DNA from: Methanoregula sp.
GTDB taxonomy: Archaea; Halobacteriota; Methanomicrobia; Methanomicrobiales; Methanospirillaceae
DNA length: 64,000 bases
Direction: 5' to 3'
Assembly (NCBI GenBank): GCA_023228295.1
Contig: JALOBP010000001.1
Span: 1 to 64,000 of the forward strand
Shown here piece by piece: positions 56,469 through 64,000 of the stretch (within the stretch, counting starts at the first letter, position 1; each line of letters opens with the position of its first letter). Below the pieces are notes generated by a model. The model had not been told where the DNA came from, searched no databases, and was given only the letters and a program-made list of their open reading frames with translations. The position numbers and the translations under genes were made by a program.

Positions 56469-57281
56469 TCAGGTAAGGCCGGGGCTGCCTGAAACACTCC
56501 GCTTTTTTATCCGGGCTGAATAGACGATGAGTGCGAGTTCGCCATCCGGGGTGATGCTGTAGAGTTTTTCCTGCCCGCCTGCCGGATCGGTCTCCTCCCG
56601 GACAAGGCTCCACCCGACGAGTACAGATATAATGCGGGAAAATTCCTCAGGGCGAAGTTCATGCCCGGCCGGCCCCTCCCCCGTATTGCAGACCGGGATC
56701 TGCCAGGCCCTGGTCTCATTAAACAGCGTTGCTTCGGGTACCAGGGTACTTGTTTTCTTTCCCAGCTCCAGTCCCCGGAAGAGAATGGTGAGGATCACGA
56801 GGTTGTGCGGATTCGTTGGCAGGTATTTTATGGGAAGGGTTGGAACGGGGACCCGTCGGGTCGGGGAATTCCCGAATGCATAATAACAGTCCCCCTCTAC
56901 CCAGAGTGCCATTGAGAACAGTCCCAGCGAGAGCCGTTTTGGCCCGGCGGAGATATCGAACGAATACCTGGCTTCCGGGTGATCGCTGAATATCCCGAGA
57001 ACCGGGTCGCGGATTGCATCGAATGTTGCCGCATCGATCGTGACCAGAGCACAGGGAATATTGCGCGAGATTGAGATGGCATTTACCTCGTCAACGGCGC
57101 TCCGGATCTCGCACTTCCACATTCTTTTCCGGGTATCATCCCTTGCGGAATTGGTATAGACCTCCTTTTCTGCAAAGACGATCGTGCTCGTGACGGTCCG
57201 GAGGTTCTCAAGGATCGCGGGATAGGTTTTATGGATATTGTCTCCCGCGCTGATGATCAGAAAATGCTCCTCCGGATCCAT
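56469..57281 (-). CDS. CARF-like domain with C-terminal winged helix
   Basis: A 270-residue protein. The N-terminal part looks like a Rossmann-type CARF/DUF6293-like ligand-binding domain: EEHFLIISAGDN at the first strand and SFDISAGPKRLSLGLFSMAL near 100-120, comparable to the nucleotide-binding loop of CARF proteins (usually TGGTK). The C-terminal 80 residues form a winged helix (RIISVLVGWSLVREETDP, YSITPDGELALIVYSARI). It could be a nucleotide-responsive regulator. No CRISPR or cas gene is visible nearby. Confidence 0.6.
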   Translation of the reverse strand: MDPEEHFLIISAGDNIHKTYPAILENLRTVTSTIVFAEKEVYTNSARDDTRKRMWKCEIRSAVDEVNAISISRNIPCALVTIDAATFDAIRDPVLGIFSDHPEARYSFDISAGPKRLSLGLFSMALWVEGDCYYAFGNSPTRRVPVPTLPIKYLPTNPHNLVILTILFRGLELGKKTSTLVPEATLFNETRAWQIPVCNTGEGPAGHELRPEEFSRIISVLVGWSLVREETDPAGGQEKLYSITPDGELALIVYSARIKKRSVSGSPGLT

Positions 57282-57348
57282 GAGTAGTATCGGATGTTGG
57301 ATGATAAATGACTGTCCGGTATTCCGGCTGTAAAACTAAAAAAGGATT

Positions 57349-59409
57349 TTAGATGAAGATCGGCGCAAGCACGAGCGTCAGCGTAGCAAGGAGCTTGATG
57401 AGCACGTGGAGCGATGGGCCGGCGGTATCCTTGAACGGGTCTCCAACCGTATCACCGATGACTGCTGCCTTGTGGGCCTCGCTCTTCTTGCCGCCATGGA
57501 CACCGGTCTCGATGTATTTCTTGGCATTGTCCCATGCACCGCCGCTGTTATTGAGGATGAGTGCAAGGAGGATGCCCGTGATGGTCGCTACCATGAGGAA
57601 GCCGGCAAGGGCCTCGTACTTCATGGTGACACCGATGACGATCGGGAACAGGATCACCAGTGCACCGGGAAGGATCATGTTCTTCAGCGCACCCTGGGTC
57701 GTGATATCAATGACACGGGCATAGTCGGGCTTTTTGGTTCCTGCCATAATTGCGGGGTCCCTGAACTGGATCCGGACCTCTTCGATAACATATTGTGCGG
57801 TCTTGGAGACTGCCCGGATCGCGAGGCTCGCAAAGAGGAAGACGAGCATTGCGCCGATGAGTGCCCCGACAAAGACGTTGATGTTTGCCAGGTTGACGAC
57901 ATCGAATGCCTTGCCGGTGAGCTTGGCAATGTCGGCCATGTAGGCGTTGAAGAGCAGGAACACCGCGAGGGATGCGCTGCCGATGGCATACCCTTTGGTA
58001 AGTGCCTTCGTTGTGTTGCCGGCTGCATCGAGCTTGTCCATGCGGTGCCTGACTTCGTCAGGGGCCTGGCTCATCTCGACGATACCGCCGGCATTGTCGG
58101 CAATAGGGCCGAAGGTGTCCATGGTAAGGACGTAGGCACAGACCATCAGCATACCGATGGTTGCAACGGCAGTGCCGTAGAGGCCGCCCTGGGGGATACC
58201 GGTCATGGTCCCGCACCAGTACGAGAGGAGGAGGGAAGCCCCGATAAGGACAGCCGGAACCGCGGTGGTCTCGAGACCGACCGAGAATCCCATGATGATG
58301 TTGGTTCCCGCACCGGTCTCAGAGGCATCAGCAATATCCTTCACCGGCCGGTAGTGGTGGTCGGTGTAGTAGAGGGTGACCATGAGGAAGGCTACCGAAA
58401 GGGCAATACCCACGAAACCTGCAAGGACGAAGTACATCCAACCGGGTGTTGCACCGAGGAGGTAATAGACTCCGCCGGCGAGGAAGATCGCTGAGATGAA
58501 GGCGGTAATATAGTATCCGCGGTTCATGGCGTCCATCGGGTCGGCACCATCGACACCCTTGACGGTAAGGATACCGATCATGCTCGCGAGGAGACCGAGC
58601 GAACACATGACAATCGGGAAAAGGATCCCGTTGACACCGAAGATCGGGAAGAGCGCGACACCGAGGATCATTGCACCGATGTTCTCGGCTGCAGTGGACT
58701 CGAAGAGGTCAGCGCCACGCCCTGCACAGTCGCCGACATTGTCGCCGACGAGGTCTGCAATGGTGGCCGGGTTCCGGACATCGTCCTCAGGGATACCGGC
58801 CTCGACCTTACCGACAATGTCTGCACCGACATCAGCTGCTTTCGTGTAGATACCGCCACCGAGCTGGGCGAAGAGTGCCACGAACGAAGCACCGAAGGCG
58901 AACCCGATGATGACGAACGGGGTGTGGGTCGGGTCTGCACCGAGAGCGATATAGGTCAGCGAGACACCGAGGAGTGACATCGAAGTGATGATCAGACCTG
59001 AGATTGCCCCGCCGCGGAACGAGAAGTCAAGTGCCTTCCCGTCGCTGGTCTGCGCTGCTGATGCCGTGCGGATATTGGTCCTGACGGCAATCCACATGGC
59101 AACGACGCCGGCAACTGCACTGCAGGCTGAACCGACGATAAAAGCGGCTGCCGTAGCGAGGGCAATCGCCTCCTGTCCGGTGAGATAATAAATTGCAAAG
59201 ATCACCACTGCAGTTACGATGGCAAGCATGGCGATAGTCGAATACTGGCGCTTGATGAATGCTTCAGCACCCACCCGGATCGCATCGGCGACCTCGCGCA
59301 TCTTGGGCGTTCCCTCATCCTGTGAGAGGAGGTTACGCGTCAGGATTGCTGCAAGACCGAGTGCGACGATACAGATCGCAATCACGATTAGTAATACAAA
59401 GTCGATCAT
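57349..59409 (-). CDS. hppA: membrane-bound pyrophosphatase, K+-independent-type proton pump
   Basis: A 686-residue integral membrane pyrophosphatase with about 16 helices that couples PPi hydrolysis to ion pumping. Substrate-site segments are present, e.g. GGGIYTKAADVGADIVGKVE, DNVGDCAGRGADLFES and GDTVGDPFKDTAGPSLH. The motif GNTTKA has lysine where K+-dependent enzymes have alanine, which in characterised members marks K+-independent H+-pumping. I chose ATG 59409, which follows GGAGGT; the frame upstream is not coding. It is divergent from the hydrogenase operon. Confidence 0.96.
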   Translation of the reverse strand: MIDFVLLIVIAICIVALGLAAILTRNLLSQDEGTPKMREVADAIRVGAEAFIKRQYSTIAMLAIVTAVVIFAIYYLTGQEAIALATAAAFIVGSACSAVAGVVAMWIAVRTNIRTASAAQTSDGKALDFSFRGGAISGLIITSMSLLGVSLTYIALGADPTHTPFVIIGFAFGASFVALFAQLGGGIYTKAADVGADIVGKVEAGIPEDDVRNPATIADLVGDNVGDCAGRGADLFESTAAENIGAMILGVALFPIFGVNGILFPIVMCSLGLLASMIGILTVKGVDGADPMDAMNRGYYITAFISAIFLAGGVYYLLGATPGWMYFVLAGFVGIALSVAFLMVTLYYTDHHYRPVKDIADASETGAGTNIIMGFSVGLETTAVPAVLIGASLLLSYWCGTMTGIPQGGLYGTAVATIGMLMVCAYVLTMDTFGPIADNAGGIVEMSQAPDEVRHRMDKLDAAGNTTKALTKGYAIGSASLAVFLLFNAYMADIAKLTGKAFDVVNLANINVFVGALIGAMLVFLFASLAIRAVSKTAQYVIEEVRIQFRDPAIMAGTKKPDYARVIDITTQGALKNMILPGALVILFPIVIGVTMKYEALAGFLMVATITGILLALILNNSGGAWDNAKKYIETGVHGGKKSEAHKAAVIGDTVGDPFKDTAGPSLHVLIKLLATLTLVLAPIFI

Positions 59410-59447
59410 TCCATGACCTCCCTGTTGCGCAAGAGGATTCCTGTAAA

Positions 59448-59491
59448 CCAGCGGTACGGAACGTATTGTCCGCACGAGATCGTACCGCTGG
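59448..59491 (-). promoter_or_regulatory. 10-bp inverted repeat in the hppA leader
   Basis: CCAGCGGTAC at 59448-59457 pairs perfectly with GTACCGCTGG at 59482-59491, with a further GGA/TCC pairing inside the 24-base spacer. It lies 39-82 nt upstream of the hppA start, in its likely 5' leader. It could be an RNA hairpin controlling expression or a protein-binding site. Confidence 0.5.
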
Positions 59492-59670
59492 AAAAGGTTC
59501 CGGATTACACATCAGGTATATGAATTGGCATCGGCAGCTGTCTGCCAGACTGGAACCAAAGGAGGGTGCAACGGTTCCCGGGACTCACCCTGAATACTTC
59601 CACAACCCATCCTATGAGATCATTAGTGTTTTTTTTGAACATTAAACTTTTATCTTCTATTTTCCGGGCT

Positions 59671-59687
59671 GCACCACATTCTGGTGC
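59671..59687. promoter_or_regulatory. small inverted repeat before the hydrogenase operon
   Basis: GCACCA at 59671-59676 and TGGTGC at 59682-59687 form a 6-bp stem with a 5-base loop, followed by GGTTTTT. It lies about 140 nt upstream of the first hydrogenase gene. It may be an operator or a short terminator. The rest of the 416-base gap holds AT-rich sequence (59760-59810) where the operon's promoter is likely. Confidence 0.35.
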
Positions 59688-59825
59688 GGTTTTTGGTAAT
59701 TTGATGGGAAAAACAGGCTTCCCCCTCCTTTTTCTATAATTGATTTTCTATTAAATCCCCGATCGCGCACAATTCAATATGATTAATAATGCAAAATTAC
59801 AATATTCAGTCCGGGAGGGTATCTG

Positions 59826-61739
59826 GTGCAATTCGTGCAGCTGTTAGTATTTCTTATCCTGTTTCCACTCATCGCCGCGTTCTTTTTACTGATCGCAAGA
59901 AAAGATCTTGAACGCGAATGGATTGTCAAACTGTCCGCACTGGCCATTGGCATTGTCAGTGTTTACCTGCTCATCACGACCTATGACAAGGGGACGTTGC
60001 TGATATCAGCCATTCCGGCCGAACCGACCGGTCTTGTCATGTTCATTCTCGAGATGCTGATCGCCGTCTATATCCTGTATCTTGGTATTAAGCACAAGAA
60101 GTGGCTTGTTGTCGGGCTCATCCTTGTCCAGTCCGTGATGATGCTGTACTTTGAACTGGTGTATTCCCATTCAGTTCATGTCCAGGCAAACCTGTTCAGC
60201 GATGAATTATCCATCATCATGGCACTGATCATCGGCATCATCGGCAGCCTCATCTGCGTGTACTCGCTCGGGTACATGAAGTTCTTCCACGAACACCACC
60301 CCGAGATGCCGGACAAGCGGACATGGTTCTTTGGGACCATGTTCCTCTTCCTGTCCGGGATGTTCGGGCTGGTCTTTTCCAACAATATCATCTGGGTATA
60401 CTTCTTCTGGGAGATCACCACCCTGTGTTCCTTCCTCCTGATCGGGTACACGAAGACCGAGGAAGCTACCAATAATGCCTTCCTTGCTCTCTGGATGAAC
60501 CTGCTTGGCGGCATCGCATTTGCCGGGGCAATCATCTGGCTTGCTATGTTCGGAAACGGCATCATGGGACTTGATGCATTGACAACAAGCGGAAAAGTCA
60601 TTGCCCTCATCCCGGCAGCCCTCATCGGCTTTGCCGGGCTTACCAAGGCAGCCCAGCTCCCGTTCTCCGCATGGCTGGTCGGGGCTATGGTTGCACCTAC
60701 CCCGGTATCCGCACTCCTTCACTCGAGTACCATGGTCAAGGCCGGCGTCTATATCATTGTCCGGTTTGCCCCCGTCTTCGATTCAACAGTTACCGGGTAC
60801 ATGATTGCCATGGTGGGTGCGCTCACGTTCCTGCTGGCATCGGGAATCGCCATATCCCAGTCCAATGCCAAACGGGTTCTTGCATATTCCACGATTGCCA
60901 ATCTTGGCCTTATCGTCGCCTGCGCGGGTATCGGCACGTACGAGGCGATCTGGGCGGCGATCCTCCTGATTGTCTTCCATGCCATCTCGAAGTCGCTCCT
61001 CTTCCTTGCCACTGGTACCGTCGAACACCGGATCAAGAGCCGCGAGATCGACGATATGAACGGCCTCATTGTCCGGATGCCCAAGATCGCCGCGATGATG
61101 GTCATCGGTATCGCCGGCATGTTCCTCCTGCCGTTCGGGATGCTCATCTCCAAATGGGCTGCGATCCGGGCATTCATCGATGCACCGTATGGCTTTGTCT
61201 TTGTCATCATGCTCGCATTCGGCAGCGCCCTGACGCTCTTCTTCTGGGCCAAATGGATGGGCAAGATCATCGCGGTGACGAGTGACAGCAAGAACATCGA
61301 AGGAGAGGTAGACCGGAGCGAGTGGGCGGCGCTCGTTTCCCTTGCCGGGCTCACGTTTGTCACCACGCTCGTCTTCCCGATGCTATCGACCCATCTCCTC
61401 GAACCATTCCTCATGACGAACTACGGCCACATCGCGCAGCTATCGCAGGACAATATCATCATCATGATCCTGATGCTTTTCCTCCTCATGGTGATGCCGC
61501 TCTCCATCCTGCTGCCGAAACACAAACACCGGCACCTTGCGCCGTATATGGGCGGCAGGACAACAACAGCCGACATGCGGTTCTCCGGCTCGCTCGGGGT
61601 CCAGAAAAAGACCGTGCTCTCGAATTACTACCTGCAGGACTGGTTCGGTGAGAAGAAACTGAAGAGCTGGGGAATCTGGCTCTGCTCGGCCGTGATCTGC
61701 ATCATGATTCTCTCGGCTGTCTTCCGGGTGGTGATGTGA
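59826..61739 (+). CDS. echA: Ech-type hydrogenase antiporter-like subunit (NuoL/EchA)
   Basis: A 637-residue membrane protein with about 15 helices, homologous to NuoL/MrpA and EchA. Characteristic segments include TLCSFLLIGYTKTEEATNNAFL, GLTKAAQLPFSAWLVGAMVAPTPVSALLHSSTMVKAG (broken here across the conserved proton-path lysine and histidine), and AISKSLLFLATGTVEHR. It forms the ion-translocating arm of the energy-converting hydrogenase. Start GTG 59826 follows GGAGGGT. It is the first gene of the operon. Confidence 0.92.
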   Translation: MQFVQLLVFLILFPLIAAFFLLIARKDLEREWIVKLSALAIGIVSVYLLITTYDKGTLLISAIPAEPTGLVMFILEMLIAVYILYLGIKHKKWLVVGLILVQSVMMLYFELVYSHSVHVQANLFSDELSIIMALIIGIIGSLICVYSLGYMKFFHEHHPEMPDKRTWFFGTMFLFLSGMFGLVFSNNIIWVYFFWEITTLCSFLLIGYTKTEEATNNAFLALWMNLLGGIAFAGAIIWLAMFGNGIMGLDALTTSGKVIALIPAALIGFAGLTKAAQLPFSAWLVGAMVAPTPVSALLHSSTMVKAGVYIIVRFAPVFDSTVTGYMIAMVGALTFLLASGIAISQSNAKRVLAYSTIANLGLIVACAGIGTYEAIWAAILLIVFHAISKSLLFLATGTVEHRIKSREIDDMNGLIVRMPKIAAMMVIGIAGMFLLPFGMLISKWAAIRAFIDAPYGFVFVIMLAFGSALTLFFWAKWMGKIIAVTSDSKNIEGEVDRSEWAALVSLAGLTFVTTLVFPMLSTHLLEPFLMTNYGHIAQLSQDNIIIMILMLFLLMVMPLSILLPKHKHRHLAPYMGGRTTTADMRFSGSLGVQKKTVLSNYYLQDWFGEKKLKSWGIWLCSAVICIMILSAVFRVVM

Positions 61740-62602
61740 TGATCGATATCATCATGGCCATCGTTTTTGTCCTCGTGGCTCCCGTTATAGGCGGCCTTGT
61801 GGCCGGCATCGACCGGAAGGTCACCGCCCATATGCAGGGCAGGGTCGGCCCCTCGGTATTCCAGCCCTTCTGGGACGTGGGCAAGCTCTTCGAGAAAGAG
61901 AATGCGGTCGTTAATGAGACCCAGATATTCTATGCGATCTGCTATGTTCTCTTCATGGCCTTCACCGGGGCGCTCTTCTTCTCCGGAGGGGACCTCCTGC
62001 TCGTCATCTTCGCGCTCACGCTCTCCCAGGTCTTCCTTGTGCTGGGGGCCTTTGCCGCGAATTCGCCCTACAGCTATGTCGGGGCGGAACGCGAACTTCT
62101 CCAGATTATGGCCTACGAACCCATGGTCATCCTGACCGCGGTCGGTATGTTCGTTGCCACCCGGAGTTTCAATGTTGCCGATATCGCAACCACCACGATA
62201 CCCGTAGTCCTCCTCATCCCCGGCATCTTCCTCGGGTTCCTCTACACCCTGACTATCAAGCTCCGCAAGTCCCCGTTCGACATCTCCACTTCGCACCATG
62301 CCCACCAGGAGATCGTCAAGGGCGTTACTACGGAGTTCTCCGGCCCGTCGCTTGGCCTCATCGAGATCACGCACTGGTACGAGACGGTGCTCCTCCTCGG
62401 GTTCCTCTACCTCTTCTTTGGCTGGAACCCGCTCCTCGCAGTTGTTGCCGTCATTGTCCTGTATCTCCTCGAGATCCTCATCGACAACACCAACGCCCGT
62501 ATGCGGTGGCAGTTTGCCGTGAAGAGCGCGTGGCTCGTTGCCCTTGTTGCAGGTTTTATCAACCTCGCGGCGCTCTACTTCCTCTCAGGAGGCGTATCAT
62601 GA
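61739..62602 (+). CDS. echB: Ech-type hydrogenase membrane subunit (NuoH/EchB)
   Basis: A 287-residue subunit with eight hydrophobic segments, homologous to NuoH/EchB. GIDRKVTAHMQGRVGPSVFQPFWDVGKLFEKE near 21-52 (conserved cytoplasmic loop), ERELLQIMAYEPMVIL, and KSPFDISTSHHAHQEIVKG are family hallmarks. It anchors the hydrogenase core to the membrane. ATG 61739 overlaps the echA stop. Confidence 0.94.
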   Translation: MIDIIMAIVFVLVAPVIGGLVAGIDRKVTAHMQGRVGPSVFQPFWDVGKLFEKENAVVNETQIFYAICYVLFMAFTGALFFSGGDLLLVIFALTLSQVFLVLGAFAANSPYSYVGAERELLQIMAYEPMVILTAVGMFVATRSFNVADIATTTIPVVLLIPGIFLGFLYTLTIKLRKSPFDISTSHHAHQEIVKGVTTEFSGPSLGLIEITHWYETVLLLGFLYLFFGWNPLLAVVAVIVLYLLEILIDNTNARMRWQFAVKSAWLVALVAGFINLAALYFLSGGVS

Positions 62603-63090
62603 CCTACCTTGCCAAGTCTCCCTGGATCTTCCACTACGATGCATCGAGCTGCAATGGCTGCGATATCGAGATCCTTGCCTGCTTAACGCCGATGTACGAT
62701 GTCGAGCGGTTCGGTATCATCAACACCGGCAACCCCAAGCATGCCGACATCTTCGTGGTCACCGGCTCGATCAACGAGGCCAACCGCGAGGTCATCCAGA
62801 ACCTCTACAACCAGATGCCGGACCCCAAAGTCGTGGTCGCAGTCGGAATCTGCGCCTGTTCCGGCGGCGTCTTCCGCGAATGCTACAATGTAGCCGGAGG
62901 AATCGACAAGCTCATCCCGGTCGATGTTTACGTGCCGGGCTGCGCCGCCCGCCCCGAATCGATCATCGACGGGATCGTGACCGCGCTCGGTGTCCTCGAA
63001 GAGAAACGAAGTAAAAATATCCATTCAAAGGTGGTAACCGATCACGAGCGTCCGGAACGCCACAACCATGCACAGGGAGGTGCACAATGA
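62599..63090 (+). CDS. echC: Ech-type hydrogenase small subunit (NuoB/EchC)
   Basis: A 163-residue small subunit. Cysteines for the proximal [4Fe-4S] cluster are SSCNGCDIEILACL near 16-29, GICACSGGVFREC near 93-105 and VPGCAARPE near 124-132. It relays electrons between ferredoxin and the [NiFe] site. Start ATG 62599 overlaps the echB stop by 4 nt. The C-terminal His/Gln-rich tail (HNHAQGGAQ) is unusual. Confidence 0.94.
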   Translation: MTYLAKSPWIFHYDASSCNGCDIEILACLTPMYDVERFGIINTGNPKHADIFVVTGSINEANREVIQNLYNQMPDPKVVVAVGICACSGGVFRECYNVAGGIDKLIPVDVYVPGCAARPESIIDGIVTALGVLEEKRSKNIHSKVVTDHERPERHNHAQGGAQ

Positions 63091-63464
63091 TGGAACCACA
63101 GACAATCGTCCCGATTAGTGTCGGGGAGGTTGTACCGAAAGCAGAGCAGGCAAAGAAGGATGGGTACCGCCTTGTCCAGATCGGGTGCACGAAGATCGAA
63201 GACAACTTCGAGATCATCTATGTTTACGACAAGGACTACAAACTCATCAACTTCCGAATCACCGTGAAACAGGACGACGAAATCCCGAGCATCTCCGGTG
63301 TATACTGGGGAGCCTTCGTGTACGAGAACGAGATCCACGACCTGTACGGCATTCATGTCGCCGGGATCAACATCGACTTCAAGGGCACGTTCTACAAGAC
63401 CACGGTCAAGCATCCTTTCAGCGTGACCATTACCAAGGAGGATGACGCATGTCAAAACAGATAA
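63087..63464 (+). CDS. echD: Ech-type hydrogenase NuoC-like subunit (EchD)
   Basis: A 125-residue protein like NuoC/EchD: LVQIGCTKIEDNFEIIYVYD, FRITVKQDDEIPSISGVYWGAFVYENEIHDLYGI are the conserved parts. It links small and large subunits. GGAGGTG precedes ATG 63087, which overlaps the echC stop by 4 nt; ATG 63090 is an alternative. It overlaps echE by 16 nt. Confidence 0.9.
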   Translation: MMEPQTIVPISVGEVVPKAEQAKKDGYRLVQIGCTKIEDNFEIIYVYDKDYKLINFRITVKQDDEIPSISGVYWGAFVYENEIHDLYGIHVAGINIDFKGTFYKTTVKHPFSVTITKEDDACQNR

Positions 63465-64000
63465 CCATCCCGTTCGGTCCGCAGCACCCGGTACTCCCCG
63501 AACCGCTCCATCTCGATCTCGTGCTCGAAGATGAGAAGGTTGTTGACGTCGTCCCCACCATCGGGTACGTCCACCGGGGCCTCGAGAAACTCGTGGAGAA
63601 GCGGGAATATACCGAATATGTCTACATCGCTGAGCGTATCTGCGGTATCTGCAGTTTCATCCACAGCCAGACCTACGTGCAGGGCATCGAGCAGATCATG
63701 GGCCTTGAGGTCCCCGAGCGGGCGCAGTTCCTCAGGACAATCTGGGGTGAATATTCGAGGCTTCACTCGCACCTCCTCTGGCTCGGCTGTTTTGCCGACA
63801 GCATGGGGTTCGAGAGCCTTTTCATGAACTCGTGGCGCCTCCGGGAGCACATCCTTGACGACCTCGAAGCAACAACGGGCGGCCGGGTTATCCAGGGCGT
63901 CTGTAAGGTGGGGGGTGTCAGAAAAGATATCGCTCCTGAGAAACTGGACGAGATGCTCAAGGGACTCAAGGGTCTCGAGCACGAACTCCACGATCTTACC
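63449..64000 (+). CDS. echE: Ech-type hydrogenase large subunit (NuoD/EchE), partial
   Basis: The first 184 residues of a [NiFe] hydrogenase large subunit; the gene runs past the window end. MSKQITIPFGPQHPVLPEP starts the protein, PTIGYVHRGLEKLVEKREY follows, and the L1 motif ERICGICSFIHS near 62-73 supplies the first two nickel-binding cysteines, showing it is a hydrogenase and not a complex I NuoD. GGAGGATG precedes ATG 63449. The second CxxC lies beyond the window. Confidence 0.93.
   Translation, partial: MSKQITIPFGPQHPVLPEPLHLDLVLEDEKVVDVVPTIGYVHRGLEKLVEKREYTEYVYIAERICGICSFIHSQTYVQGIEQIMGLEVPERAQFLRTIWGEYSRLHSHLLWLGCFADSMGFESLFMNSWRLREHILDDLEATTGGRVIQGVCKVGGVRKDIAPEKLDEMLKGLKGLEHELHDLT

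Noticed and set aside
57406..58494. 362-codon rightward frame opposite hppA
   Set aside because: Antisense shadow of the conserved pyrophosphatase gene.

Overview
The window reads as the chromosome of a hydrogenotrophic methanogenic archaeon of the order Methanomicrobiales, most like Methanoregula; the genus is my inference from gene content. Archaeal markers include an Orc1/Cdc6 gene with origin recognition boxes, RIO1 kinase, a KH-domain ribosome-biogenesis protein, Hel308 helicase, the KEOPS subunit Cgi121, Tsr3, archaeal riboflavin synthase, type II GAPDH, short adenylosuccinate synthase, and an Ech-type [NiFe] hydrogenase. Most genes are GC-rich, densely packed, and start behind GGTG or GGAGG ribosome-binding sites or directly behind a TATA box.

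Layout. 0-5.3 kb: a small AT-rich membrane-protein gene, a leftward aminotransferase/riboflavin operon, purE, a possible lipoprotein remnant and a secreted alpha/beta hydrolase. 5.4-12 kb: a SET-domain protein, a Na/Pi cotransporter, a P-type cation ATPase broken by two frameshifts, a rubredoxin-flavodoxin fusion and a QueG-like Fe-S protein. 12-18.7 kb: accessory genes, including a tandemly duplicated methyltransferase with eroded HxlR regulators, a winged-helix/repeat protein, a DUF3795-like Cys-rich protein and an LEA14-like protein. 18.8-23.3 kb: two glycosyltransferases, a DUF523/deoxyribosyltransferase fusion, tsr3 and a HdeD-like membrane protein. 23.5-29.8 kb: gap, tyrS and an information-processing block (RIO1, KH protein, Hel308, Cgi121). 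29.8-31.45 kb: a structured convergent intergenic region, moaB, and a replication origin of inverted ORB elements, an AT-rich unwinding zone and a perfect palindrome, next to orc1/cdc6. 32.7-41.5 kb: Lrp regulator plus aminotransferase, purA, trm112-like, cbiB, pdxS-pdxT, an ICMT-like methyltransferase and an SPFH protein. 41.7-44.3 kb: an inhibitory-type serpin, an AlkD-like protein and an HxlR regulator. 44.4-51.6 kb: a ten-gene same-strand array of flavin reductase, flavodoxin-like iron-sulfur flavoproteins, nitroreductases, an Old Yellow Enzyme and a double carboxymuconolactone-decarboxylase-like protein. 51.7-57.3 kb: an M3 peptidase lipoprotein, small secreted and Cys-rich proteins, a flavodoxin, a YHS protein, a coiled-coil protein and a CARF-like/winged-helix protein. 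57.3-64 kb: a K+-independent-type proton pyrophosphatase and, divergent from it, the Ech-type hydrogenase operon, whose large-subunit gene runs off the end.

How the parts fit. The hydrogenase and pyrophosphatase form an ion-gradient energy block. The origin with orc1 starts chromosome replication, and an RNA/ribosome-biogenesis block lies beside it. The flavoprotein array with its divergent HxlR gene looks like a redox- or electrophile-responsive reduction system and is the best candidate here for an undescribed system. No rRNA, tRNA, CRISPR array or insertion sequence was recognised by eye.
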